Shown: positions 1-8,110, numbered from the stretch's first letter. The stretch: 18,353 bases of DNA from Bacillota bacterium (GCA_016293805.1 JAEDDI010000037.1:1-18353), one strand, 5' to 3'. The notes: a model not told the origin generated them from the letters alone. Numbers and translations are program-made.

Positions 1-3000
1 CCGGTTTGTCGGAAGGAACATATCCTCCAACTGGTTCCTCACTGAGTATCTCACCACAAATGTCACATATACAGTCTCCGTTGACGTCAGTATGACTGCT
101 TGCATTCAGGCCGCAGTAATCACACTTGTGGTCATTGTCTGCATCCTTATGTCCTTCAATTGCTTTTACTGTAACACTTGCCGTATTGCCTGCCTTGTCT
201 GTCGCAGCTATTTCATTTTCTTCTGCAGCAAGGGTAAACTGATTATTCTTATCAAGCTGAACTTCTTTATTGTTTACAGTCACCTTATCAAGGTATTTAT
301 CTGTAACAGTAACCCTGCATGAAGAGCAGTATGCTCCTCCGACTTCAACTCCTGAAATTACAGGTGCTTCAGCATCAATTACAATTCCGCCTGAATTGAT
401 ATATGTCACATTGCCGTATGTATCACTCAGTTTTGCATATACAATATGTTCGCGATTTATGCCGAGCTTAAATGACTCAGAATAATTATCAAAAGCTGCT
501 CCATCAAGTTCGTCCCGAGTAAGGACAGTGTCACTTAACAGATATCCTATTGAAACAGTTCCGCTTCCTGTTGCAGTGATTGTTACATTCTGCTCAGCTT
601 TATAGAACTGGTCGAATGCGATACTGCTGCTCAGCGAACTCCAGCTGTCTTCTCCAATGGAGATACTTCCGGTCGGCGCATCAGGTATTTCATTTGATTT
701 CCACTGTGCTGTAAGCAAAATTGACCGAATAAGGTCACTGTCTGCCAATTCAGCATATGTGGTATTCACATCTACATCTTCTAAGCCGCATTTCCAGCCT
801 GCAAATGTATATCCGTCTCTTACCGGTACTATCAGGCCTGTCAGCACCTTGTCTGTCCATTTAACCCCTGTTTTTTTGTCTATGCTGTTTCCTCCAACAG
901 TGTCAAAAACAACCTCATAATGGGATTTTTCTGCCCACTCTGCTGTAAGCATAATTTCTGTAGCACTGGCAGCAAGCTGACTGCATGTAGTGCTACCTGT
1001 AACAGACGTATCACCGTATTTCCAGCCTGCAAAAGTATATCCTTGTTTTGTCGTAGCAGATACACCTGCTAAAACCTCAGAATCCTCTGTCAGACCGGTT
1101 TTCGGTGATACCGGTGTGCCTCCGGCACTGTCAAAAGTAACGGTATAATTGCTTACAGCGCTATAATGGGCTGTATATGTTCTGTCCCCTGTGCTTCCCT
1201 TCGGAATGGTAACAGTCATGTTAGTATCACCTGTCAGATCTGTTCCGCTCCAGCCTGTAAATACATAGTCTGTTTTTACCGGGTTATGCAACGTAATATC
1301 ATCGCTTTCTACAGTATACTTTTCAGGATTTGAAACCCCTTCACCTTCAATTAATCCGCCATCCGGATTGTATGTTATTGTATACTCTATAGGATCACCG
1401 AATCCGGCTGTTAATATAAGATTCTCGTTTACCGCAGAACCGAATGTGTACTTTGTCTCCCCGTTATACCAGCCGTCAAATTTCGTATATCCCGCCTTGT
1501 CGTCCGGTGAAACAGGAGCTGCAACAGCTTTGCCTTCATCTACGACCTCAAGTGCATACCTGCTGCTTCCGTTCATAAATGTCACAGTCTTTCCCTTGAT
1601 ACGGTCTTCTTTGACACTACCGTAGAATATGCCGCCGTGAATTTCACCGTAACTGCCAACAGAGTTCTTAAAGGCGGACGGTGTATTGCTTGTACAGTAA
1701 ATCTTTGCAACATAGCTGTTCATAGAAACCCTTGCAGTTACTGTGCCTCCGTTTGCATAAAGAAAACTTCCCGTACCGTAGCTTCCGCGTGTCAGTTCAA
1801 CTGTGCCGGCCAGTACGCCACTTTTATCAGTGCTGCTGTCGCTTAAAGTCAGTGTTGACACAGGAGCTGCAGATGTATCTGCCAGCAGAAAATATCCGGT
1901 CAGTGTATGCCCGTTGAGATCAACAGTAAGCTGCTTGTCGCTCAGACTGAATTTGCTGGATGTAGATGAATCCAGGTTAATATCATTAACCAGTCTGATG
2001 AATGTGCTTCCAAGAGCAACTGCTTCCTTAAATTCTTCTTTTGTGGATATGTTTTCTGATACCCATTTTGCTGTCAGTGTTATGTCCTCTGTCACCGCAC
2101 TTGTGAAGTCATATTCAGTCTCCCCGTTATACCAGCCGACAAATCTGTATCCGCTCTTTGAAGGCTTTACAGGTTCTATGGCCCTGTTACCTGACGGCAC
2201 GACTTCAAGTGCATAGCGGCTGTCACCGTTCATAAATGTAACAGTCTTCTCCCTGATGCATGATTCATTGATACTGCCATAGTAGATTCCGCCGTGGATT
2301 TCTCCATAGTTTCCTGCATATCCCCTGAATACTGTAGGAGTGCTGCTTGTGCAGAAAATACCTCCTGCATAACTTGGCAGTGAAACCATACCGGTTACTG
2401 TACCGCCGTTCGCATAAAGATGGCTCACGCTGCCGCTTCCCCGTGTCAGCGTTATATCCCCGTTCACTACTCCTCCCCCGGCAGGATTACTGTCTATAAG
2501 GGTGAGGATGGACTCAGGAGCTGCAGATGAGTCTGCAATCTTTATGTTCCCCTTGAGAGTATGACCATTAAGGTCAAGAGTAATTTTTCTGTCACTCAGA
2601 TCAAGTACACTTGAGAGAGTGATATCAGATGCAAGAGAAACAGTTTCCGCTCCTCCGCCAATTGCATTCAGCAGTTCTTCCTTTGTTGAACATCCGTCTG
2701 TAGCGACTGCATATCGCATCCCGTCGCTTCCTGTGGTTTCAAGCCAGATTCTGCAGGAGGATAAATCTATATTCCCCGACAGAGCAAGGGATGACCTGAT
2801 TTCCGATATGCCTACAGTCTGCGTTCCTGTTATCTTCCTGCTGTAGTACCAGTCATCTGTTCCGTCATTACCCTGCACAACGAGCGCCACACTGCCCGAA
2901 GCGCTTCCTTTAACTGCCCTGACGGTTCCTGCGGCAGTGTCATATGTAACTCTGCCGATATTCCTGTCCTTCCCGTCAAGCCTTAAAGTCATTGCCTTGT

Positions 3001-3850
3001 CACTGGCAATTCTGGCATACGAAGCTGTATCAGTTGATGCTGTCTCAGCGGCAGACGCGAAGAGCACGTTGTCAAGATTAAGATTCCCCGCCGGGCGCGC
3101 ATCCTGCTTTGAATTGATAGGATATATATACAGTTTCTTCTCCGGATAATATCCGACATATACATTGCTGTCATAGCTGGTAGATGGTCTTCTCAACCAG
3201 AAATAGCTGTTACAGTTCCATATGTATTCCTCACTCAGTAAGTCTTTCTCGCCGCCTATAATAAATACAGTAGCCGTATGAACAGGATAAGTATCCAGTG
3301 GATACAGTTTGTCAGTCACATAGTATCTGAGCCATCTTGCGTCGTAGTAATCGTAAGTATCTACGCTGGTGGCATTCATCATATTCTGCTCAGCTGATGT
3401 GAAATAGCTCTGATTCTGTGCAATCTCCTGAAGTGATTTTCGTAAATCGCTCGCCGCGTAGTTATTTGCAGCAACCTCTTTTACAACATATCCGCCATAG
3501 TCACATCCCCAGCCGGGATCATATTCAATACCATTAACCACCTCTGCCCTGAACTGAAGCGCCTTTGCTATCGGCCCTGCGGCAAAGATCATGATATTAT
3601 CACCTGATACTGAATTATCTTTTCCCAGTATAAACCATTCCTGTGCCTCGCCTTCGCTGTTCCTGCCAAAAATCAGCCTTCCGATATTATCAGTATTCTC
3701 CGAGGAGAATGCATCCATCAGCTGGTCTTTTGCTGCATAAACCTGCAGGCTGGGAGCTGCTGATACCTCCCCTGCCGCAAATGCCATCTGCGGCATGAGC
3801 GTAACCACCATGCACAGTGAAAGCAGTATGCTTAATATTTTCTTCTTCAT
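1..3850 (-). CDS. Large secreted repeat protein with InlB-like repeats, 3' end outside the window
   Basis: The ATG at 3850 is preceded by a purine-rich GGGGAGGAG site. The reading frame stays open to the left edge (about 1283 codons; I checked the frame at many points, not every codon). Residues 1-26 form a signal peptide: MKKK, a hydrophobic stretch, and a likely AFA|A cleavage site. Residues about 27-270 resemble the DUF6273-type domain of Firmicutes surface proteins (motifs DPGWGCDYGG, YFWLRRPS, NLNLDNVLFASAA). Two tandem ~219-residue units follow, each a beta-helix-like part (LDLNGHTL) plus an InlB-like beta-grasp repeat (GYRFVGWYNGETEYDF). More InlB-like repeats (GYTFAGWK), an Ig-like region and cysteine motifs (DADNDHKCDYCG, DVNGDCICDICG) come next. 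It is probably a cell-surface or adhesin-like protein. The anchor, if any, lies beyond the window, and the ligand cannot be told. It has no evident link to the dehydratase genes. Confidence 0.9.
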   Translation of the reverse strand, partial: MKKKILSILLSLCMVVTLMPQMAFAAGEVSAAPSLQVYAAKDQLMDAFSSENTDNIGRLIFGRNSEGEAQEWFILGKDNSVSGDNIMIFAAGPIAKALQFRAEVVNGIEYDPGWGCDYGGYVVKEVAANNYAASDLRKSLQEIAQNQSYFTSAEQNMMNATSVDTYDYYDARWLRYYVTDKLYPLDTYPVHTATVFIIGGEKDLLSEEYIWNCNSYFWLRRPSTSYDSNVYVGYYPEKKLYIYPINSKQDARPAGNLNLDNVLFASAAETASTDTASYARIASDKAMTLRLDGKDRNIGRVTYDTAAGTVRAVKGSASGSVALVVQGNDGTDDWYYSRKITGTQTVGISEIRSSLALSGNIDLSSCRIWLETTGSDGMRYAVATDGCSTKEELLNAIGGGAETVSLASDITLSSVLDLSDRKITLDLNGHTLKGNIKIADSSAAPESILTLIDSNPAGGGVVNGDITLTRGSGSVSHLYANGGTVTGMVSLPSYAGGIFCTSSTPTVFRGYAGNYGEIHGGIYYGSINESCIREKTVTFMNGDSRYALEVVPSGNRAIEPVKPSKSGYRFVGWYNGETEYDFTSAVTEDITLTAKWVSENISTKEEFKEAVALGSTFIRLVNDINLDSSTSSKFSLSDKQLTVDLNGHTLTGYFLLADTSAAPVSTLTLSDSSTDKSGVLAGTVELTRGSYGTGSFLYANGGTVTARVSMNSYVAKIYCTSNTPSAFKNSVGSYGEIHGGIFYGSVKEDRIKGKTVTFMNGSSRYALEVVDEGKAVAAPVSPDDKAGYTKFDGWYNGETKYTFGSAVNENLILTAGFGDPIEYTITYNPDGGLIEGEGVSNPEKYTVESDDITLHNPVKTDYVFTGWSGTDLTGDTNMTVTIPKGSTGDRTYTAHYSAVSNYTVTFDSAGGTPVSPKTGLTEDSEVLAGVSATTKQGYTFAGWKYGDTSVTGSTTCSQLAASATEIMLTAEWAEKSHYEVVFDTVGGNSIDKKTGVKWTDKVLTGLIVPVRDGYTFAGWKCGLEDVDVNTTYAELADSDLIRSILLTAQWKSNEIPDAPTGSISIGEDSWSSLSSSIAFDQFYKAEQNVTITATGSGTVSIGYLLSDTVLTRDELDGAAFDNYSESFKLGINREHIVYAKLSDTYGNVTYINSGGIVIDAEAPVISGVEVGGAYCSSCRVTVTDKYLDKVTVNNKEVQLDKNNQFTLAAEENEIAATDKAGNTASVTVKAIEGHKDADNDHKCDYCGLNASSHTDVNGDCICDICGEILSEEPVGGYVPSDKP
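1399..2040 (-). repeat. Surface-protein tandem repeat unit, copy 2 (coding)
   Basis: Second unit, aligned with copy 1 over its whole length: EEFKEAV, LDLNGHTLTG, YGEIHGGIFYGSVKE, KTVTFMNGSSRYALEVV, LTAGF. The two copies have diverged clearly, so the duplication is not recent. The limits are approximate. Confidence 0.8.
2062..2683 (-). repeat. Surface-protein tandem repeat unit, copy 1 (coding)
   Basis: First of two in-frame units inside the surface protein. It runs from EELLNAI through LDLNGHTLKG, YGEIHGGIYYGSINE and KTVTFMNGDSRYALEVV to LTAKW. The equivalent bases GTTCATAAATG fall at 2228 here and 1571 in copy 2, a period of 657 bp (219 codons). The limits are approximate. Confidence 0.8.
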
Positions 3851-3984
3851 TTTTCTCCTCCCCTTGCTGCATGCTTCCATGTACAGATCATAATATGCCT
3901 GCTCAGATCATGCAGTATTACGCCGCATTTACAGGATGTGGCAATAGAGCCCCTCTTTAGTAAATGATTGCTTATCTTACGAAC

Positions 3985-4013
3985 ATTATACCTTTTCCCG
4001 TCTTTGAAGTAAA
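3985..4013 (-). promoter_or_regulatory. Sigma-70-type promoter for the surface protein
   Basis: On the minus strand TTTACT (4013-4008) lies 17 bp from a perfect TATAAT (3990-3985). Transcription from it would give a leader of about 125 nt before the ATG at 3850. I saw no riboswitch in that leader. The stretch 3851-4199 otherwise holds only this promoter, the divergent one at 4108-4135 and the hairpin at 4166-4182. Confidence 0.6.
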
Positions 4014-4107
4014 CATAAATCAATAGAAAACCCGGAATTTTTACAATACGAAAATATGGTTTTTCCAGAAGAAACAGCCCGCGCCGCAAAGACTGACTGT
4101 TCTTCCG

Positions 4108-4135
4108 TTGACAAAACACTGCATGTGGATATAAT
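4108..4135 (+). promoter_or_regulatory. Sigma-70-type promoter for the DMT-family gene
   Basis: Perfect TTGACA (4108-4113), 16-bp spacer, perfect TATAAT (4130-4135). The start point would be near 4142, leaving a leader of about 58 nt before the ATG at 4200. This is the best housekeeping promoter in the window. Confidence 0.75.
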
Positions 4136-4165
4136 TGAGGTGTGAGAAATATGAATTTGATGCTG

Positions 4166-4190
4166 CCACCCCATGCGGGTGGTATTTTTG
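4166..4190 (+). promoter_or_regulatory. Hairpin with T-rich tail in the leader of the DMT-family gene
   Basis: CCACCC (4166-4171), loop CATGC, GGGTGG (4177-4182), then TATTTTTG. A six-pair GC-rich stem followed by a T run looks like a small intrinsic terminator placed between the promoter and the ribosome site (GGAGG, 4190-4194). That suggests attenuation. The inducer is unknown, and I see no ligand-binding RNA fold in front of it. Confidence 0.4.
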
Positions 4191-4199
4191 GAGGCTAAA

Positions 4200-4625
4200 A
4201 TGAGTATATATATGTTCTGGCCGATTTTACTGGCCGTATTCGCAGATGTCTTTTATCAGATCAGTGCAAAATCAACGCCGCAGACACTGAATCCGTTTGC
4301 GTCACTTACACTTACATATCTTGTTGCGGCAGCAGTTTCACTTGCAGTCTTTTATATCACAGGCGGACACAACCTGCCCGGTGAAATGAAAAATATTAAC
4401 TGGACAACGATTGTCCTCGGCCTTGCCGTTGTGGGTCTTGAGGCAGGCAGCATATATATGTACAAGCTGGGGTGGAATATTAACACAGGATACATCGTTA
4501 AATCCATAATTCTGAGCATTGCCCTGATAGGAGTGGGATATTTCGTTTACAATGAGTCCTTCTCCATGACGAAGGCTGCGGGAATTGCAGCATGCCTTCT
4601 GGGACTGTTCCTTCTTAACAGATAG
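4200..4625 (+). CDS. Small membrane transporter, half-size DMT/EamA-like protein
   Basis: A 141-residue, very hydrophobic protein with about five membrane segments: roughly residues 5-25, 33-52, 68-89, 97-117 and 121-140. The only long polar loop is between segments two and three (GGHNLPGEMKNINW). The size and the 'one EamA repeat' layout fit the drug/metabolite transporter superfamily; classical SMR pumps are shorter (about 105-110 residues) with four segments. Such half-size proteins are expected to pair as dimers in the cytoplasmic membrane. I chose the ATG at 4200 because GGAGG lies five bases before it. An in-frame ATG at 4173 has no ribosome site and sits in the loop of the leader hairpin. 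The gene converges on the dehydratase operon and has its own promoter, so it is probably a separate unit. The substrate is unknown. Confidence 0.8.
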   Translation: MSIYMFWPILLAVFADVFYQISAKSTPQTLNPFASLTLTYLVAAAVSLAVFYITGGHNLPGEMKNINWTTIVLGLAVVGLEAGSIYMYKLGWNINTGYIVKSIILSIALIGVGYFVYNESFSMTKAAGIAACLLGLFLLNR

Positions 4626-4653
4626 AGACTGTATTTCCTCAAGATACATAAAC

Positions 4654-4673
4654 GGGGCGGCATGAGCCGCCCC
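4654..4673. terminator. Terminator hairpin between the convergent DMT gene and dehydratase operon
   Basis: GGGGCGGC (4654-4661), loop ATGA, GCCGCCCC (4666-4673): eight GC-rich pairs with a four-base loop. It starts five bases after the stop codon of the minus-strand small gene and 28 bases after that of the plus-strand gene. The T tracts are short on both sides (GGTTATTT on plus, GTTTATG on minus). It probably serves both directions. Confidence 0.75.
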
Positions 4674-4678
4674 GCGGG

Positions 4679-4827
4679 TTATTTAACTTCTGGAATTTCG
4701 ACATTCTGATAGTTATTAAGGTCAAGTCTTCTGTTGTCTTTCCCTTCAAGGACTCTCACCAGCCCTCTGCAGATTACAATATGCTTCGCCTGATTTACAG
4801 TATTCTTGCCTCCGACAACAATAACAG
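4679..4827 (-). repeat. 149-bp duplicated coding module, copy A
   Basis: Aligns without gaps, codon for codon, to 9850-9998 (offset 5171 bp). The sub-segment 4764-4827 matches 63 of 64 bases; by hand count the remaining 85 bases match at about 65. The minus-strand 3' end of the module is the stop codon, and a terminator hairpin follows within five bases. Confidence 0.9.
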
Positions 4828-4966
4828 ATGTGACTCCAACCATAGCAGCAATAAGTGTAAGAGGATCCGGATCTCCCGGGATGATATTTGATACTGCTAC
4901 AACCGCAAGTGAAGCAATCCATAGCATCTTATCTTTTTTGCTCAGACAGCCAAACAGATTATTCAT
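4679..4966 (-). CDS. Small predicted membrane protein carrying the duplicated C-terminal module
   Basis: A 95-residue protein, last gene of the dehydratase operon. Its start overlaps the end of the reactivase small subunit (ATGA, 4963-4966), so translation is probably coupled. Residues about 14-50 form one long or two short hydrophobic segments (MLWIASLAVVAVSNIIPG and LTLIAAMVGVTSVIVVG). This stretch faintly recalls the N-terminal part of PnuC-type transporters, but the protein is far too short to be one. Residues about 49-95 (GKNTVNQAKHIVICRGLVRV and the tail ending EIPEVK) are nearly the same as in the 55-residue protein at 9850-10017. I do not recognise the module. Its place in the operon suggests a role tied to the dehydratase, but that is a guess. 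Confidence 0.65.
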   Translation of the reverse strand: MNNLFGCLSKKDKMLWIASLAVVAVSNIIPGDPDPLTLIAAMVGVTSVIVVGGKNTVNQAKHIVICRGLVRVLEGKDNRRLDLNNYQNVEIPEVK

Positions 4967-5304
4967 ATATTCTCCAGTGGTAATAATGGTATATTCTTTA
5001 CGATTCTCGCGGCATTCTGTCCCATAATCCTAATCATATCAGGATTATGGCTTTCACAGAAAATGAATGCCTCTTCATTCTTATACTTATTAGTGAATAC
5101 GGATATTCTGCCGCCCTCGATGCTCAAGGCTATGCCCAGTGATGATTCTGCAGCATATGCAAGTGCACAGCTTTCAGGGTTATTGTCGGGAAAAAGCTCA
5201 TATGGGATCCCTTCCTCCTCAATTCCGTATCCTGCGTACTCGGCAGCTTTTATGCTTTTATTGTAATATATTCTGATATGCGGTTTACCGTAATTATTAA
5301 TCAT
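4963..5304 (-). CDS. ddrB: Diol dehydratase reactivating factor, small subunit (DdrB/PduH type)
   Basis: A 113-residue protein of the DdrB/PduH/DhaG family, slightly shorter than the ~125 residues of Klebsiella DdrB. Recognised by GYGIEEEGIPYEL (residues 25-37), which matches the LGIEEEGIPF signature of DdrB, and by the C-terminal GQNAARIVKNIPLLPLE. Glu31, which in the K. oxytoca factor helps hold the metal at the subunit interface, is present. With DdrA it forms a cytosolic chaperone-like ATPase that swaps a damaged cobalamin for fresh cofactor in the inactivated dehydratase. The ATG at 5304 overlaps the end of ddrA by eight bases, and the stop overlaps the next small gene, so the three are translationally linked. 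Confidence 0.93.
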   Translation of the reverse strand: MINNYGKPHIRIYYNKSIKAAEYAGYGIEEEGIPYELFPDNNPESCALAYAAESSLGIALSIEGGRISVFTNKYKNEEAFIFCESHNPDMIRIMGQNAARIVKNIPLLPLENI

Positions 5305-7126
5305 TTTGAACTTCTTCTAAATATGTGTAAAGAAGGCCTGTCGCTACAGCATTTCTCGGTCCTTCAGTTGATCTTATGTTTGCCTTGCCGCTTACAATAC
5401 CGTAGTATGTCAGAGATTCTGTAACCATGTTTCCAAGTTCAAAGTCAAGGGATGAGCCGCCTACTAGTACAACATGCTCAAACTCTGTGATGTTTCCTGT
5501 TACGGATACTCTCTCAAGCGCCCTGATGATGTTGGATATAAGGACCTTGTCCTTTGCATCTCGTCTTACCTGCCTTATCTTTTCCATTGTCTGTTTCGAG
5601 CGTATAATTTCCCAGCCTGAAGGCTTTATCACAACAGTTCTTGCAAACATGCTGCTGTCTATAGCCTCATTGAAGAATTCTACGCTTCCGTCCTCATGAC
5701 GTATATGATAAAGTGATTCAACCTTGGCAAGAGGATATTTCTTTATATCCTCAGCAAGTTCAAAATCGTCAAGGCCAAGTTCTGCATTGATGAGCATGGT
5801 CACCATGTTTCCTGCACCTGCAAGATGAATAGGCTTTGTCTCGTTGTTTTTGTAAAGAAGACATGCATCTGTTGAACCAGCACCGATATCGAGCACAAGA
5901 AGAGGTTTTTCTGTTCCCGGTGTTGTAAGGGCTCCTCTTACTGCCATACTTCCTTCAACTCCGCCTATTTCAACAGGTATTCCAAGCTCCTCTGACACCT
6001 TTGCAGCAAGTCTTCTCATATGAAGCTTCTCTGTCTTTACCATGGCAGCGATGCCGACTGCTTTTTCCATTGCAAATTCCCTGGCAAGATTACCCTGAAC
6101 TTCCTTCGGAACGATTGTATCAACAGCCATGATATCTTTGATGAATACTGTATTGTACTTCTGCTCTGTAAGCTTTGCCATGTTCTGGCGGACTTTTTCG
6201 AGCATTCCTCCAACATTTGTCCCTCTGCTTCCTGTCACATTGTCAATGCCTCCGGCTTTCCTTACTGTGTTCATTATCTCCTTTGAACCGCTGTCAACTT
6301 CAGCAGTATAGATTCTCTCGCCGCTGTGGAGAATTATCTGGCCTGCCGGTATTTTTCTTTCTTTTACTTCGCCTGCAGGAGTCTTGATTACAACTGCCGA
6401 TCTGTTTCCTATGAGAGCTTTGGCAATATGGACAATCTGCTTTGTTTCGGAAGCAGAAAGATTAAAGACTGTTGCAATACCGTAAGGATTTGATAGACTT
6501 TCAATACATGCTCCCGGCTGCGCAACCTCAACTGCACTTGTCATGCCGATAGGCACTCTTCCTATCGACTCAACTTCATCTACGATGGGAATTGTCGTAT
6601 TGATTCTGTTGTTTATGAGCACGCCGTCGTCTTTTTGAAGGATGGCTCCCTGAATACTAATGTTTCTTTCAAGTGCCCTGTTTATTGCAGCTGCAGCGTC
6701 TATGAAATCAACTGTTCCGGGAACCACGACAATATAGTCTTCATTCTCATCTGCCTTATCAAGATCCTCTATGAGAATTGTTCTTCCAATGCCAAGGCCT
6801 GTTCCTCCCGGCGTATCGGGGTTGTGTCCGATCAGAGTCGACTCTGTAATTATCGTCTCTGTGATTGTTTCCATTGCAAAATCACCGATGACCGGTGTTG
6901 CTTCATTTATTCTGATGAGATCGATTGCTTCAATCTCAATCTTCATTTTTTCAGCCGCATTCTTTAATGACTTTACAATGCCAGCAATGTTGTCGTTTGT
7001 CCCCTTAAGACCTGTTGTCGGGGAGATACCGCTTACGCATGTCAGAAGTTTTCCGTCTTCTATCTGCCCGAGAGCAGTTTCTGTTGTCGCATTTCCTATG
7101 TCTACTCCAGCTACATACTCAATCAT
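5297..7126 (-). CDS. ddrA: Diol dehydratase reactivating factor, large subunit (DdrA/PduG type)
   Basis: A 609-residue protein, almost the exact length of K. oxytoca DdrA (610). It is an actin/Hsp70-like ATPase that, with DdrB, releases damaged adenosylcobalamin from the dehydratase. Visible motifs: phosphate loop DIGNATTE (9-16), IRINEATPVIGD (71-82), HNPDTPGGTGLG (101-112), second nucleotide motif LDIGAGSTD (412-420), LVGGSSLDFE (554-563) and the C-terminal EGPRNAVATGL. Thr105, Asp166 and Asp183, which bind magnesium in the known DdrA structure, are all present at the same numbers. The start overlaps the stop of the small dehydratase subunit by eight bases. Since reactivases exist to rescue B12 enzymes from suicide inactivation, its presence argues that the dehydratase meets glycerol or another inactivating substrate. 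Confidence 0.97.
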   Translation of the reverse strand: MIEYVAGVDIGNATTETALGQIEDGKLLTCVSGISPTTGLKGTNDNIAGIVKSLKNAAEKMKIEIEAIDLIRINEATPVIGDFAMETITETIITESTLIGHNPDTPGGTGLGIGRTILIEDLDKADENEDYIVVVPGTVDFIDAAAAINRALERNISIQGAILQKDDGVLINNRINTTIPIVDEVESIGRVPIGMTSAVEVAQPGACIESLSNPYGIATVFNLSASETKQIVHIAKALIGNRSAVVIKTPAGEVKERKIPAGQIILHSGERIYTAEVDSGSKEIMNTVRKAGGIDNVTGSRGTNVGGMLEKVRQNMAKLTEQKYNTVFIKDIMAVDTIVPKEVQGNLAREFAMEKAVGIAAMVKTEKLHMRRLAAKVSEELGIPVEIGGVEGSMAVRGALTTPGTEKPLLVLDIGAGSTDACLLYKNNETKPIHLAGAGNMVTMLINAELGLDDFELAEDIKKYPLAKVESLYHIRHEDGSVEFFNEAIDSSMFARTVVIKPSGWEIIRSKQTMEKIRQVRRDAKDKVLISNIIRALERVSVTGNITEFEHVVLVGGSSLDFELGNMVTESLTYYGIVSGKANIRSTEGPRNAVATGLLYTYLEEVQND

Positions 7127-7544
7127 TTTTACGCCTCAGCATATCTCTCTTTTCATATACTTCTGCCGCCTCTCTTATGAGCTGTGCATTCATTTTTGCA
7201 CTATACTCTCTCTCAAGTTCATCTGCTATTTCAAGAAGCTCTTTTTTAGTGGAGATGCCCGGCCTCATAGCGTTATATATCTCAAGAATTCTTTCATCCG
7301 GAATCGCAGTCATCTCTGCTGCACGTCTGAAATTCATGGCAACCTGCGGATTTCCGAAAGACTCCTGTATCTGCGCCTGAAGCTCAAGAGTTTCAGGGCT
7401 TATTCTGCAGTCATCTGCCGTCAGCATACCGCTTTTAATATTATCAATACTGATATCATCCAAAGACTTTCCTGTAAAAGTCCTGATGTATTCAGGATGC
7501 TTTTCAAAAAGAGGATAATCTTTATCTGCATCAAGTTTTACCAT
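7119..7544 (-). CDS. pduE: Coenzyme-B12-dependent diol/glycerol dehydratase, small (gamma) subunit
   Basis: A 141-residue protein of the PduE/DhaC(DhaE) family. Family signatures: DYPLFEKHPEYIRTFTGKSL near the N-terminus, MTADDCRISPETLELQAQI in the middle, and the helical AGRP-type end RRAAEMTAIPDERILEIYNA followed by MRPGISTKKEL. I set the start at the ATG at 7544, because AAGGAGG lies just before it and overlaps the stop of the medium subunit; an in-frame ATG at 7607 lies inside that gene. At 141 residues it matches the glycerol dehydratase small subunit and lacks the N-terminal extension of microcompartment-type PduE (~173). It forms the (alpha-beta-gamma)2 enzyme with the two genes upstream. 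Confidence 0.95.
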   Translation of the reverse strand: MVKLDADKDYPLFEKHPEYIRTFTGKSLDDISIDNIKSGMLTADDCRISPETLELQAQIQESFGNPQVAMNFRRAAEMTAIPDERILEIYNAMRPGISTKKELLEIADELEREYSAKMNAQLIREAAEVYEKRDMLRRKND

Positions 7545-7554
7545 TTCTGCCTCC

Positions 7555-8100
7555 TTAGAATTCAACTTCAAGATCCACCGGTTTTCTTTCTCTGTCCATT
7601 GCTTCACCTTCCTTAAAATGCATAAGTGTGGACTTTATAAGGTATTTTGACGGAACCATATAATCATTGAGTATTTCGACAGGTTCCGGGTTTTCGCCCC
7701 TGCCGTATTTTGCGGCATTCTTTCCTATTTTTCTGAATATCTCAAGACTGTATAACGGGGACTGCGGAAACAGCTCAAGATTATCAAGAGGAACTCTTCC
7801 CTTCTGATGAATAACGGTTGTGCCTCTTGACTGCAAAGCGACAGAAATACCTGAACCGGATAGAGAGGATCCCGCAGCTGCTATAACAGCAAGGTCGGTA
7901 GAATCATATACTTTTATAAATCTGCATTTCATTCCCTCTTCTTCAATCCCCGCTGCAATTTCTTTTAATATATCACCAAGGTCAATATCTGTTATGTTCT
8001 TCTTTATCAGCGTCCCGAAAGCAGGCGAAAGTGCTGCAATTATTTCTCTGGAATCTGTTCCGGGCCCTGATATTCCCTTTTCCTTTATTACGATACTCAT
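7555..8100 (-). CDS. pduD: Coenzyme-B12-dependent diol/glycerol dehydratase, medium (beta) subunit
   Basis: A 181-residue protein of the PduD/DhaB2(DhaC) family, which covers the lower face of the bound cobalamin. Conserved features: GTDSREIIAALSPAFGTLI at the N-terminus, the cobalamin-side stretch AGSSLSGSGISVALQSRGT, HQKGRVPLDNLELFPQSPLY, and YSLEIFRKIGKNAAKYGRGE with NPEPV. PduD of Pdu microcompartments has about 224 residues, with an N-terminal targeting extension. Here the protein begins almost directly at the family core, as in the non-encapsulated glycerol dehydratase (~194). The ribosome site AGGGAGAAGG precedes the ATG at 8100. The gene starts 10 bases after the large-subunit gene ends. 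Confidence 0.95.
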   Translation of the reverse strand: MSIVIKEKGISGPGTDSREIIAALSPAFGTLIKKNITDIDLGDILKEIAAGIEEEGMKCRFIKVYDSTDLAVIAAAGSSLSGSGISVALQSRGTTVIHQKGRVPLDNLELFPQSPLYSLEIFRKIGKNAAKYGRGENPEPVEILNDYMVPSKYLIKSTLMHFKEGEAMDRERKPVDLEVEF

Positions 8101-8110
8101 AGCCTTCTCC

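Noticed and set aside
1803..2216. Plus-strand open frames across 92-3150
   Set aside because: They are the complement of the surface protein's repetitive coding sequence. Their Ser/Thr-rich translations are what an antisense reading of that gene gives.
4160..4190. Guanidine-type riboswitch before the small transporter
   Set aside because: Only one hairpin is present and its loop (CATGC) lacks the ACGR signature of guanidine-II; no other known class fits.
4679..4966. PnuC-like vitamin transporter
   Set aside because: Only a faint resemblance over about 35 residues, and 95 residues is far below the ~200-240 of PnuC; the C-terminal half is the unrelated duplicated module.
6771..7616. A 281-codon open frame on the plus strand
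   Set aside because: It lies opposite well-supported reactivase and dehydratase genes and has no family features or ribosome site; it is an antisense shadow.
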